Assembly: GCA_902806595.1 (NCBI GenBank)
Contig: CADCXC010000005.1
Coordinates: 1,240,001 to 1,304,000, forward strand
Length of the DNA stretch: 64,000 nucleotides
Direction of reading: 5' to 3'
DNA from: Pyrenopolyporus hunteri
Taxonomy: Eukaryota > Ascomycota > Sordariomycetes > Xylariales > Hypoxylaceae
The translations under genes were made by a program, and so were the position numbers. This document shows positions 47,287-58,349 of this stretch, piece after piece. A model generated the notes under the pieces. It was not told where the DNA came from. It saw nothing but the letters and a program-made list of their open reading frames with translations, and ran no database searches. Numbering within the stretch: the first letter of the stretch is position 1; each line of letters starts with the position of its first letter.

Positions 47287-49655
47287 TCAGGCTCCCCCGC
47301 TCATCTTGCTGTTTTCTGACGCTAGCCGGAGCTCTACCTTCTCCTTGTGTACCTTGTTCTTGAGATGGACTTCGAAATTCGAGGCTGTTATGTCTGGTCC
47401 TGGCGTGTATAGTTTGCCGGGGCAGTCGAGGCAGCGGATTCGAGGGAGGAAGTAGAACCGTACGTGCGGCGGGATCGGCTCGCCTTGCTGAGGAAGAGGG
47501 ACGGGCATGCCTGTGTTAGAATCGACTGCGCTGTACCGCATGACTCCTTCGAACCTGTCGTTTGCGTAGGCCGGTTCCTGTTTGAACTTATCAAGCGCCG
47601 CGACGAGCCACGCGGGAGGAGGGGGCTGTTAGAGATGGTGAGTAATAGAACATTAGATGAGACGAGAGCTCCCGTCAGGCCGTTGATCAGAGGTCACAGA
47701 TCATAACGGCTGCTGGAGAATCTGAAGAAAGAGGACTTAGGATGTTGGATTGGGCGGGGAAAATGTCTTACGGGAACTGGGGGAGGTGCCCCGGTCATCG
47801 GTGCAGGGGCTTCAACTCGGCCGATCTGACCCGGAGGTACATTACTAGAAGGGGTTGTCGCTGTGGCTGCTGATGTTGAAGCATTCGGAGTAGAGGGAGG
47901 AGGCATGCTATTAGACGCGGAAGCACTGTGGGCACGGGCATGGGTCTGAGATGGTGTTTGTGATCTGCCGGGTGTACTCGGCTTCAGCTTGGTGTCGCGC
48001 AATAATATCTTTCGTAACCTCTCTTTGTTGGCAACCTTGAGAGTCACGTGGAGGTGCTGGGGTTCTTCGGTATCTTCCCTGGTTAGTTCGCGCCCAAACC
48101 TCCTAGATGTTCGAGTTTCGTGGTGATGTATCGTGGCCTCGGGCGTTTCGGATCGGCCGAGATTTGCCATCCGCTGTTGTGCAGCAGTCGCAGCGCCCCT
48201 CATGCCTCTCGTTCTCGCTGTGCCGGCCAGCTGCGAGGCCGCGGGAGAATCGGGGCTCGAATCGTCACTCTCGTCGGAATCGGATATATCGCCATCGCGT
48301 GCCCCCGCGCCTCTTCTTCTACCGGTGGTGGGCGCACCCGCGACTCGCTTGTAAAGCCTGCTTTCTTCTACGTTCTCCGCCGCGCCAGGTAGTGTAGAGG
48401 AAACAACAAGAGTGCGAATCGTCCTTTGCCTCTCCTTCAGATCCGGCAGGGTCGGGCCACCTCGTCTATTTATAGATCTCTTCTGCCTTCTTTGTTCTCG
48501 GGAGAATACCATCTCATTCCTCTCTAGGTCCGCCTCGCTGAGCTCGTAGAGGTACGGCGCATATTCCTTGGCTTGTTGCTGCGGCCGAAACACGGAAGGC
48601 AGCGGTGATGGGAGGAAAGCGGCAACCAAGTCTGGGTCCTCGATTGGCCTGCCGTCGAACGGGTGTCCTATGCTATACAGGCTTCGCGTAAATAGCTGCG
48701 TCTGTTCCCGAATGCAATGAGCGATAGCCGTTGTGAACTCTCCGGAGAGTGCGAGATCCTTAGCCATGCTAGCGGCAAATTCCTCCGGTGAGTTGAGCGG
48801 ATTGTTGATCTCCCATTCGAACTGATCTACCAAGGTATGTTGTCCGATGGTAATGTTTAGTTTGACCAATATCCTCATCTCGTCATTTTTCCAGGCCGAA
48901 TAAGGTAGTTCGGGGTCTAACGCATCTTCGTCGGAGAACACGAAGGGGTAAAAGTCGTTGAGCTGCTCGTGCATCTGCTGGACGACCTGCTCGAAGACGG
49001 GCTGGGCCGCGGGCGCCTTGAGTCCCATGTCCTCCACCAAATGCGCCGCGAATAGCTCGGCACCGATAATCCTCTCGTGGAGATTCCATGTGAAGGTATC
49101 GCGCAGCTTGATCTTATCCCAGTCCACATCCAGCCGGACGGGAACCAATTCCTCATGCTGCTCGGCCTGCTGCTTCATATCCTTCCTCTTCCATTTTAGA
49201 GGTGGTGCTTGTCGTTTACCCGGTCGAGGCTTATGGGCTGGGTACAATAATCGCGGTGACTGTTGGCCGATCTCTGTTCTCCCGTTGCCATAGCCGCTGT
49301 AGCCCTCGCCGAAAAGTCTGCTGGGTGTAAACCACGCTCTATATTCGTTCCGTAGAAGTTTATAGTCGTTGATCATTTTATATTGGTATTTGTTGTGACC
49401 ATTCTGGCGGTCTCTGTCGCTAACCATAGCAGCGGAATGTATGTGATCCCGGGCTATGGCCTGTCCTATCAAAATCTGTTTGAAGACATCTTTGTCGCGA
49501 CCCGAAGGGGCGTTGGCGTTTGGATCGTTCGGCGCATCCGATTTATTCTTAGGGGTAGAAGTCGACGAATGATCTGATTTCGACGAAGAGACCGCGGCGC
49601 CAGCGGAGCCGGCAGCAGTTGTTGGAGTCGGATCTGCATCCTGTTGAGTTGCCAT
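47287..49655 (-). CDS. SNF5: SWI/SNF chromatin-remodelling complex subunit SNF5
   Basis: Two exons, 47772-49655 and 47287-47625; 740 aa. SNF5/SMARCB1/INI1 is a core subunit of SWI/SNF in the nucleus. The domain has two imperfect repeats. The first runs from about residue 168 (LVPVRLDVDWDKIKLRDTF). The second begins RILVKLNITIGQHTLVDQFEWEINNP, each about 60 residues. Flanking regions are disordered: N-terminal Ser/Thr/Ala-rich, C-terminal with Ser/Thr/Pro/Ala runs. The second exon carries a conserved fungal C-terminus (AWLVAALDKFKQ, then HVRFYFLPRIRCLDCPGKLY with a Cys pair). The ATG at 49655 is preferred; the open frame upstream starts only with GTG. RSC's paralogue SFH1 is the alternative, but the C-terminal extension favours SNF5. 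Confidence 0.92.
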
Positions 49656-50667
49656 AGCTAGGTTGACTTGAAGCCTCACATGGAGTGAGGTAATTCCACG
49701 TAAAGCTTTCTAGAGATGGAAGAGCACTTTTTTTTTCCCCTCGGTATGCGAACACTTCTCCTGTATCGTCAAAATCTCGTCTCGTACAGTCGACGACAAA
49801 TCGAATTGCGAATTGGCGCTGAAGTACAGGATGAACCGGGAAAGGTATCGAGGGGGGATAAGTGGATGCAGGTTGATGGTTGCGCCCGGTGGCGGTGGTG
49901 ATGTTGTTGTTTTGCAGTCGCGATGAATGATTTGACGAGGCGCTCAATTTTCAGGAACAGGATATTTCGACCGTGGCTAATGAAGCGACCGCAACAAGAA
50001 GGAAGGCTGGACACGCGACGAACCGCGACCGAATTGGTTGGAGTAACTTTGATTTCCGCGAGCTCTGCAGCCAAACCGGAAGTACCTTTTATTATTTTAA
50101 ACTGCTACCAGCACTGTACGTGCTGTATATAGTAAGTCCTCTAACATATGCTGGTACTGATACTAACCTAGCGTCCGTGCGTTTTGCAGTATTATTTATT
50201 AGATAATACTCTTTAACTAGGTAGTGACCTTGCACCACTTGCCTATTCAACTAACCAATGTTCTCACAGTTCGAGTTCCGTCCCCCGTCCCTACAACGTA
50301 TATACCTAGGTACATACAGTACAGTACATGTAGGTACCTACATGTAAGTAGGTACCTAGGTGAATGGGTACCACCTACGTAGTAACGGCCGGGCACACGG
50401 ACCTGCAGCGAATTGAGATGGAAAGAACGTCACCAGCCAGCTTTAAACTTTCCCAGCCGGCTGCTGCCCCTCTCCCGATCGCACAAAGCCCCGCAGCTAG
50501 CGAAAATACCAAAATACCTTGGTAGGCTCGACGAAGACCTACATCTCCCACACTCGTTTCCCACTTCTTACTGCTTCAAGCCTCCAGCTCCTTACTCCCC
50601 GTTAGAGGTCAACCGCGTCCATTCTCTAAACAAAACTGGGCAACACCTGGTTTATTAGGTAGTCAAC
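49656..50667. other. Divergent intergenic region, SNF5 / PA2G4-like
   Basis: 1.0 kb shared promoter region. It contains a TACCTAGGTA at 50303-50312 inside a 70-bp cluster of overlapping GTACCTA/TAGGTAC and ACATGTA inverted motifs (50300-50375). Confidence 0.5.
50300..50375. repeat. Cluster of inverted TACCTAGGTA-type motifs
   Basis: Nested palindromes (TACCTAGGTA, GTAGGTACCTAC and ACATGTA variants) could fold into a hairpin. They sit about 300 bp upstream of the PA2G4-like ATG. Confidence 0.7.
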
Positions 50668-52220
50668 ATGTCTGATGAAAAGGAAATTGGTTCGTCCACC
50701 CATTTTCATGCTTCCCTTTCTTCAAGACCTAAGCTTCCTATGAATTACCCCACCATTGCTTCTGGTCGATCCTCGATCGAGGTCCCCATCCTGGACCTCA
50801 CGAGACTCGGTAAAAGGTCGACATGTGGCTGACTTGACCAACTCCTAGACTACTCGCTGGCCAATCCAGACACCCTCACCAAGTATAGGGTCGCCGCTAC
50901 CATATCGGAGAAGGTTCTCGCTGCCGTATCCAAGCTATGCGTCGCGGGCGAGAAGGTGGTTACAATTTGCCAGAAGGGAGACAAGCTCATCGAGGAAGAA
51001 GTTTCCAAGGTTTATCGCACAACTAAGCTGAAGGGTGAGTAGAAAGCTTGCTGCAACCTTTTGTCGACCGATCTATCGAGAAAAAAAAATTGTTTGCTTA
51101 TGTGGGATGCGTGCAGGTTTCTCCCACCCCACAACGGTTTCCCCGTCTTCCTACGTGACACCTTATACCCCCTTGACATCCGACACCGCCGAAGCGAATA
51201 TCGAACTTCAGGCTGGAGAGCCTGTGAAGATTCAACTCGGTGCGCAGATCGACGGGTTCGGCTCCATCGTCTGCGACACGATTTTCGTTCCGGCCAAGGA
51301 CCAAACAGAAGATGTCATCACGGGTCGCAACGCCGATTTGATGCTTGCTACGCACTACGCCAACGAGCTCCTCCTGCGGCTCACGATGCCCCCTGGGTTG
51401 TTAGCAACCGGGAGCGACGAGGAAAAGGCGAAAGCGGCTGCTGCTAAGGCCCCTACCCAGTCCAAGATCACCTCGCTTTTAGACAAGGTGGCCAAGAGCT
51501 ACGAATGCAACCTAGTAGAGAGCACAACCTCGTGGCTGTTCGATCGTAACGAGATCGAGGGCAAGAAGAAGATCGTGGTTGCACCCGCAGAAGGCACTAA
51601 GGGAGAAGGAGTTCCCGAAGTCGGAGAAGTATGGGGTGTGGAAACAGGCATGAGTCTCGGTTCTGGCAAGGTTAAAACGATTGACCAGCGAGCAACCCTT
51701 CTTCGTCGGACGACGAACACCTATATCTTGAAGTCGCAGACCGCACGCAAGACATTGTCTACTATTCAGAGCAAGTTCGGTCACTTCCCTTTCAGCTTAA
51801 GGCAGCTCGAGGAGGAGGGCGGCGACACCAAATACAAGGTTGGCGTGCATGAAGGTGTTCGCCAAGGCGTGCTGCGACAATACGAGTTGGTTGGCGATAA
51901 GGACGGTGCACCAGTGGCCAGGCTGCTAACCACTCTTGGTATGCTCATAGAGTCCCCCTTTCCTCCTCTCCGTTACCCTCTAAGCTAACTACAAGACAGC
52001 TATCACGAAGAATGGCATTTCGAAGCTGGGGGCGCCGCCCCCGCTGGATTTAAGCAAGTTCCAAACGGACAAGAAAATTACCGACGAGGAAATCCTGGCG
52101 ATATTGGCGCAGCCTCTGAGCAAGAATAAGGGGAAGAGTAAGAACAAGAAGAAGAAGAAGCCGGCTAAGAAGGCCGCCAAGGCCGATGGGGATGACGAAG
52201 ATGACAGCGACGATGAGTAA
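50668..52220 (+). CDS. PA2G4/Cdb4-like protein (methionine aminopeptidase fold)
   Basis: Four exons: 50668-50689 (22 nt), 50849-51034, 51117-51938 and 52000-52220; 416 aa. The spliced chain reads MSDEKEIDYSLANPDTLTKY and then GFSHPTTVSPSSYVTPYTPL, which are hallmarks of EBP1/PA2G4 and fission yeast Cdb4 (curved DNA-binding protein). These keep the pita-bread fold of type 2 methionine aminopeptidases but lost metal ligands, so no peptidase activity is expected. They bind ribosomes, rRNA or structured nucleic acid. The C-terminus is Lys-rich (KGKSKNKKKKKPAKKAAKA) with an acidic DDEDDSDDE tail, consistent with nucleic-acid binding. The very short first exon uses a GTTCGT donor. The family is certain; the precise role in this fungus is unknown. 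Confidence 0.93.
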
Positions 52221-53510
52221 GGTCATCTATAGCGCGACTTCACCCTGCGGCAGGCATTGAGGAAGCCTGTAGCGCATGCGTCGCCCGTAGGCGGTATTTC
52301 ACGGAGCCCATGGCATGGGCCTTGGATTCCAGTGCCTATCGATCGATACGACCCGCATGCCTGTCCGGTCCGGCGTTCTGATGCGTTGTTGTTTTGAGCC
52401 ATTCAAGGCGGCCTGGGCGCGGGAAAAAAAAAACGCAGTGGGTATCACGCGGTGAAGGGAAACCGGGATACGGAGGGCTCAGCTCCTATGTTATTAGTCC
52501 TCATAGAGGAAAAGCAAGAAAAAGAACAAAAAGAGATGAATATTCGAGCTGAGAGACACGCTGTGCCCACGGAATATATTAATCGAAAGCTTCCTGCGCG
52601 ATAGTAAAGCTTTGTGCATTGATCCCGTGCTGACCACGTCGGCCTACGTGAAGACTACGCTACGGGGAATGCGGCGGCTCGGTAGTATGGATAGGCACTA
52701 ACGAATGGAATATACGAGTATTATTGTTCCTGCGAGAATTTGGAGCCAAGGTATTGATGATGACAGCGTTTTAGCGGAGTTAACGATGCAAGCTTGTAGA
52801 TCCGGGAGTAAGACACACGCCACCGCCCTCGTTGTCGGCCTCGTTTACGAAGATGATAGCCTCCGGGGTGGATGTGAGTCAGGATGCCGGGCTCCTGGGG
52901 TGGCGTGATGGAGACTGGAGTCGTAGGACGGAGAAGAGGATAGATGCAGTAGAAAAGGTGGGGGTGAAGAAACGGTCGAGCACGGAAATCTCGAGACTCG
53001 TTTGGAAAGGGGGCATGTGATGAGTGGTGGTGACGATTAAATCAGGTGGGAGACTTACTACTCCGTCTACGCTATTTGTCTCCTTAACCGTGGTTAACGG
53101 GATAGATAGGGAATGGGACTCAGGGGGGCTGGTGAGTAAGAGGAAAAGCAGGGATTAGAAAACTGGAGAGGAAGGAGAAATATTCCTACCTATGTACGGA
53201 TTATACGGCTATCTATTATTTCAGGATTGCCTATAATATATGAGAGGTAGAGAGAGAGAGAACCGCACCACCTATTCACCTGTTTCTCTGGGTGTCTGTC
53301 ATATATCCAGTACTTATTAAAAAAGACGGGGACGAGGGCAAATACAATACATTACAATACAATACAAACGCAAATATGTAAATGAATACCTACCTAGGTT
53401 CATTCACTTCCTTGGATATATACATATAGAAAGGTAGATGCCCAAGCAACGAATGGTTGGGAATCGATGAGAACCAAAAGGAGGGACGGAAAATAAAGTA
53501 AAATAAAAAA

Positions 53511-53528
53511 GAGAGAGAGAGAGAGAGA
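53511..53528. repeat. GA dinucleotide microsatellite
   Basis: Nine perfect GA units preceded by an A-rich run. Confidence 0.9.
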
Positions 53529-53652
53529 ATACCTTAGATGGAACTGGAGGTGTTGAGCGCAGGGCCCCTTTAGGGGGGGGGAGGGGGTGTACGGCACGAT
53601 ACTTGGACTACAATAGAATTGCTGGGTATGTGCTGGGTGTTGCCGGGTACTG

Positions 53653-53681
53653 GGCTGGCTGGCTGGCTGGCTGGCTGGCTG
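53653..53681. repeat. GGCT tetranucleotide microsatellite
   Basis: Seven perfect GGCT units, read directly. Confidence 0.92.
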
Positions 53682-54113
53682 CTAGGTGTAGCGTAATAGG
53701 TAGCGTGTAGCGTGTGTTGTGTGAGGTATTGGGGCCCCTGGTCGTGGCGGGCACCGTCCACTCCGAATTTTGGAGCTCTGGAATCTCGCATAACCCTCCC
53801 TTCGCCCTACCGCGTAGAACAAACACCCATCATCAAAAAAGCGCGACGTGCTCGACTCGTCCCGTAATTACGCCATAATCCCATGTAAGTGCAGCGTCGC
53901 TCGGGTCTGAAGAGTGCGAACTAATGCATTGCAGAACCCGTACAATTGATTCGACACTGTGTCGCGCGCCGTGTTGCTGAGCGCAGCGAGGTCCAGGCAA
54001 AAGGGGTGTCCGCCCCCCCTCCCCTAAAACCAGTCCAAGAGAAAAAAAGGGAAAAAAAAAAAAAAAAAGAGATCGCGAGACACAGACCACAGAGAGGGAG
54101 AGAGCAATCAAGA

Positions 54114-57100
54114 ATGGCCTCCAACCACAAACCCGTCCGATCGCGGTTTTCCAGTCCGTTGCATTCGACCTCGCCTTCCGGTTACAACGGTCAAAGAACA
54201 TTTATGCAGAGGTGGCTCGAACCCCCCGTGCAGAACAAAGCCAGCTTCCAGGAGGCAGGCCTGATGAGAGGCGGCGTGGTGGAAAACATGGCTCCCCTCG
54301 GCACCCTGCCCAAGGCAGCCATGCACAAGAAGGTCGCGGTCAACGGGGAGGCGCTGCCGACTCCTCCTGTGAAGACTCGCATCGTGCTGAAGAAGCCGTA
54401 CGCAACGCCGACGGTGGCGGAGAGGACGCCGAGTCGAAGAGAGCATTCCACGGATGAGGTGGAAGCGGACTTGAGCACAACAACGCCATTGTCGCCGTTA
54501 TCCCAGCCTCTGCTTCCTATGCCGGCCGTGGATGACGGCGAAGACGATGATTACGTGCCCAAGAAAACAAAGGCGCGACCGTCATCCAACCAAACCACGC
54601 CGAGCCACACGCGACGGCATTCTGCGAGGCGACGGAGTGCACGGCCCAGCCCTACACCTGTAGCATCTTCGCCCATCAATGCCACCACAGCGACCGCAGC
54701 TACCACGGAAACCACTGCAGCAGCAACAACGGCCATCTCGTCGCCTCGTTTCCACCCCCCCCCTTCCACCCTTAATCGGGAGCCCGATAGGGAACTCGCC
54801 GATAAGGTTGTCGAGGCTGCGGTGGACGAAGCCCTTCGCCATTATCGCTACCCCACTGCATGGGCGCTCCGCCTGCTCTACGATGAAAATTCATCCGACC
54901 CTCACTTTGTATCTATGATTGAGGATATCTACCATCAACGCGCCGACATAGACACGCTCAAAGAGTTCAGCAGGCTTGTTTGCGACAAGAAAAAGGACGG
55001 CAAAAAGGACAACAAAGGCTGTTACTATTTCGTGCCTCCTTCGACGGGCAGCCGCTTCACTCCTCACAAGCCGAAGCCTGCACCCTACGGGGACCTGGTC
55101 AAAATGGATCTCAGCATCATCGAAGATGACATGGCCGACGTCCACATCAGCAAGAAGGTCAAACTTGACGAAGAGGCCGTGCCTGAGGAGAAGGCTGATG
55201 AGAAGGCCGATGAGAAGAGCAGCCATTCTAAGGTGAATGGAGTCAGCACCGCTAGCACCGCTAGCAGCACCAGCAGCGCCAGCAGCACTAGCAGCAGCAG
55301 CCGCCACAAAGGTCTCACAAGCAGCAAGTCACCACACAAGTCACCGCACAAGTCGCCTCACAAGTCGCCGCATAAGTCGCCGCATAAGTCACCAAGGGCA
55401 AGGAAAACACGGACTGGCTCAGTTAGCAGCTCCTCATCTCTGTCTTCAGTCCCAGACGATGTCCCCGATGACTATGAGGAATACATGGATCAGGTGGATG
55501 ATGACCTGGGTGTCGCGCGTCCCATAGCTGCCGAGCCAAATAATGCGCAAATCCCGGCAGGCCCCAACCAACCAATCAGCGACCAGCAGAAGAAACCCGC
55601 TGCGAAAAAGAAGAATGGTGCATCACCCAAGCATCCGCCCTCACAAAACACTACCCGTCCACACCCTCCTTCCCGTGATTCGAGCATGCCCGCCGCTGTC
55701 GTCGCTAACGGCTCCCCCATTCCTCTCCATCAGAACCATCAACCACAACAGCAGCAAAAGCAGCATCAGCATCAGCAGCATCAGCAGCCCGCCTCCGCCC
55801 TCAAGTTTGCCAGCAGATTTGGAGATTTGGACGATTCGGACCAGCTAGTCCAGAAAAAGCTGAGCAAGAAGTTGGAGACTAGCAGTGCCACCAAAGAAGT
55901 CTCCGAGGACAGCTTCATCCGCCGACCTCTTCACTCGGAAGACTTATCCTCCTCCTTCGAGCTGGCTATACCGCCGCCTCCGCATTCCTCGGAGCAGAGC
56001 CGCTCATCTCGGACGCCAGCTCTGAGTTCGCGAGCTGCTAGGGCTGCGAAGAGACATCATGAGGACTTTGATGATTCCATCTCGCCTACTGCGCTGTCAT
56101 TTAAGACCGCTGATCTGGAGCCCCCATCCTCGGCGCGTGGCTCGCGCGCCGCAACCCCTTCCAACCCGCGCTCCAACAGGAAACCGCGAGCAGGATTACG
56201 CGTAAAGACTTCGTGAGTTTTCCTCTCTCATTCATTTCCCTTTTTTTTCGCCCCTAATCTACGACTACGCCGCGCCGTGTCGTGGTGATTTTTTATTTTT
56301 ATTTTTTTCCCTCGTCGCAGCGTGGCCCGGCCGAATGTTGTGCTGTCACAAAGCAAGGCCCAGCCAAGTGGCGATGTGGCACCACATGATCTCACGTTGG
56401 GCCAAACCCAATTTCTACGTGGAAACCCTTACCTAGACCAACGAAGCCTATATCCATGTCGCGGATGGACATTCACTGACAAGCGTGTTACATACGATAG
56501 ACCGATGAAAAAGAAGGGTACTTCTGCGGGAATACCTCGTAGTAGTGGTGAAAGGCCGAGCCCCGTGAGCAACGGGGCACCAAATAACCAGGTAAGCACA
56601 AGGAAAAAGAAACGAAAATATTCCCATCGTCACCACCTCCCAATCGCCCTCTCCTCTCCTCTTCTCTTCTCTTCTCTTCTCTTCTCATCCCTCGCCTACG
56701 GATGTGCGTTTGTGTGTGACTTTTTACGGCGGGCCAAGGGAGGCTTAGCCCTAGCACCACGAACGCGCGAGCTCGGGGATGTGGCGATCGGATCCTTCTG
56801 GTTCCCGCTTGGGCCCGAAACTCTGTTACATTAGTTGTTCGCGAAGGATTCCGCTGTTTGTACTGACGAGATCCGCTAGGACGATAATGACGACTCCTGC
56901 TATACCTGCGGGGGTAACGGGGAACTCGTCTGCTGCGACGGATGCAATTATTCCTTCCATTTCCTTTGCATCGATCCTCCGATGGATGAAGGCCACATGC
57001 CCGATGAATGGTACTGCAACGAATGCAAGCACCGTTATTGCCCACCATTTGGCGAACCTAAGGGTCCCTTCCGTTCGCTACTCCGTGTCTTGGAGAGGAA

Positions 57101-58349
57101 GAATCCTAGAGCGTTCCGTCTTCCCGAGGATGTCAGAGATCTCTTTGAGGGTGTCCGAACGGGACCTGAGGGCGAGTATGAAGAGGTCGCCCCTCCCAAG
57201 CCCAAGTAAGTACAGATAACAACCTTTCTTTTTCGGCGGCCACCTAGGTAGCTAACGTACGCTATTTTCAGGACGAAGAAAGGCCTCGATGAGCCTTTTG
57301 ACTTTTTCAGACTCAGAAATGCGGATGGCCCGGTCCTGTGTCATCACTGCCAGAAGGGAGCCGAGGACAACCGTCCCATTATTCCCTGCTCCGTGTGCGG
57401 CCTCAATTGGCATCTGGAATGCCTAGATCCCCCTCTAGCTGTTCCTCCGGTTCCTCGAACCTGGCGGTGTCCTTGCCACGTGGATGAGATGCTCAGCGAG
57501 CTTCCCGAGAGACTGGCCCCGGCACACCGTTATCGCAAGATCAAGAATGCACCGCCCATCGAGCAGAGCTACACCAGAGGATTGGCCAACAACGGTTGGA
57601 TAGAAGTCGACAACGATGACAGCGAGGACGACGCGACTGCTTGGCGGCGACACGAAGGGTTCGGCCGTGTCCACCGAATGTCCGCAAAGGGCATCAAATC
57701 GGATTTCCTCTCTCGGTAAGACGATATATAGACACGTGCTTAGAAATTTTAGGTCACTAATTCATTGGATAGCGTGCGCCAGAACCGTGTACAAAAATCG
57801 GCCAAGACGAGCGCGTCTAACCCTGCCCCTGCGGTCCAGCAGAGAGTCCCAACTCTCGAGGAGCAGCAAGCGGCCCTGAATCTTGCTCAGCTAGCCGAGG
57901 GTTCGAGCGATGGCGTCAGCCTACTGCGCGAGGCCCTGATAGTATGTCAAATCCCGCTCTTCGTCTCTCTCCACTTGGCTAACAAACGTGTGCAGTCTCA
58001 GGCCAGCCCAGCCATGATTTCCATGATGGCAAGCGGGGATGCCGAACGCATCGCTTCAGGCAATCTGACCTCAGCCGATACGGTTTGCCTTGAGGCGATG
58101 CTCGCGCAGGCTGAATCCGTTATGAAAGCTATCCGCCAGACTCTGCAGAGCAGAAGCAAGCAAGCCCCACAAAGCGTGGACGATGACCCGACGCCTGGGG
58201 AGACGAGAGAAAAGGCGTCCTTATTCAACAGCAGCCCCGATGACGATAAGAAGACCTTCGTCGACGATGATTATTCCCAAACCCTTGTTGATTCCTCTAC
58301 TCGTGATTCTAGTACGAGAGACGAATATTCTGCAATGCAGATCGATTAA
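54114..58349 (+). CDS. RCO1: Double-PHD protein, RCO1-like subunit of an Rpd3S-type deacetylase complex
   Basis: Six exons: 54114-56212, 56321-56591, 56880-57205, 57272-57715, 57773-57941 and 57996-58349; 1220 aa, and all phases agree. Residues 1-780 are mostly disordered. They include basic patches, a KSPH tandem repeat (about 405-428), Gln/His runs (about 545-560) and many SP sites. PHD finger 1 (about 797-843) reads CYTCGGNGELVCCDGC, then FHFLCIDPP, then WYCNEC. PHD finger 2 (about 921-968) reads CHHCQKG, then IIPCSVCGLNWHLECLDPP, then WRCPCHVD. Two PHDs about 75 residues apart in a long protein fit Rco1 (fission yeast Cph1), which with Eaf3 directs the Rpd3S histone deacetylase to transcribed chromatin. 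Complex membership is inferred. Intron 2 (288 nt) includes a CTTCT tandem tract. Confidence 0.83.
55326..55396 (+). repeat. In-frame KSPH tandem repeat within the RCO1-like gene
   Basis: Five Lys-Ser-Pro-His units plus a final KSP, encoded by 12-bp repeats with synonymous third-base differences. This suggests selection on the peptide rather than very recent slippage. Confidence 0.85.
56661..56686. repeat. CTTCT pentanucleotide tract in intron 2 of the RCO1-like gene
   Basis: Five tandem CTTCT units inside the 288-nt intron, on the coding strand a pyrimidine run. Confidence 0.85.

Larger units (their letters stand above)
52221..54113. other. Intergenic with microsatellites
   Basis: 1.9 kb between PA2G4-like and RCO1-like genes on the same strand. 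It holds GA and GGCT microsatellites, ATACA-type repeats (53343-53370), a TACCTAGGT motif at 53391 and a purine/A-rich tract (54040-54070) in the probable 5' UTR of the downstream gene. No coding region was recognised. Confidence 0.45.
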
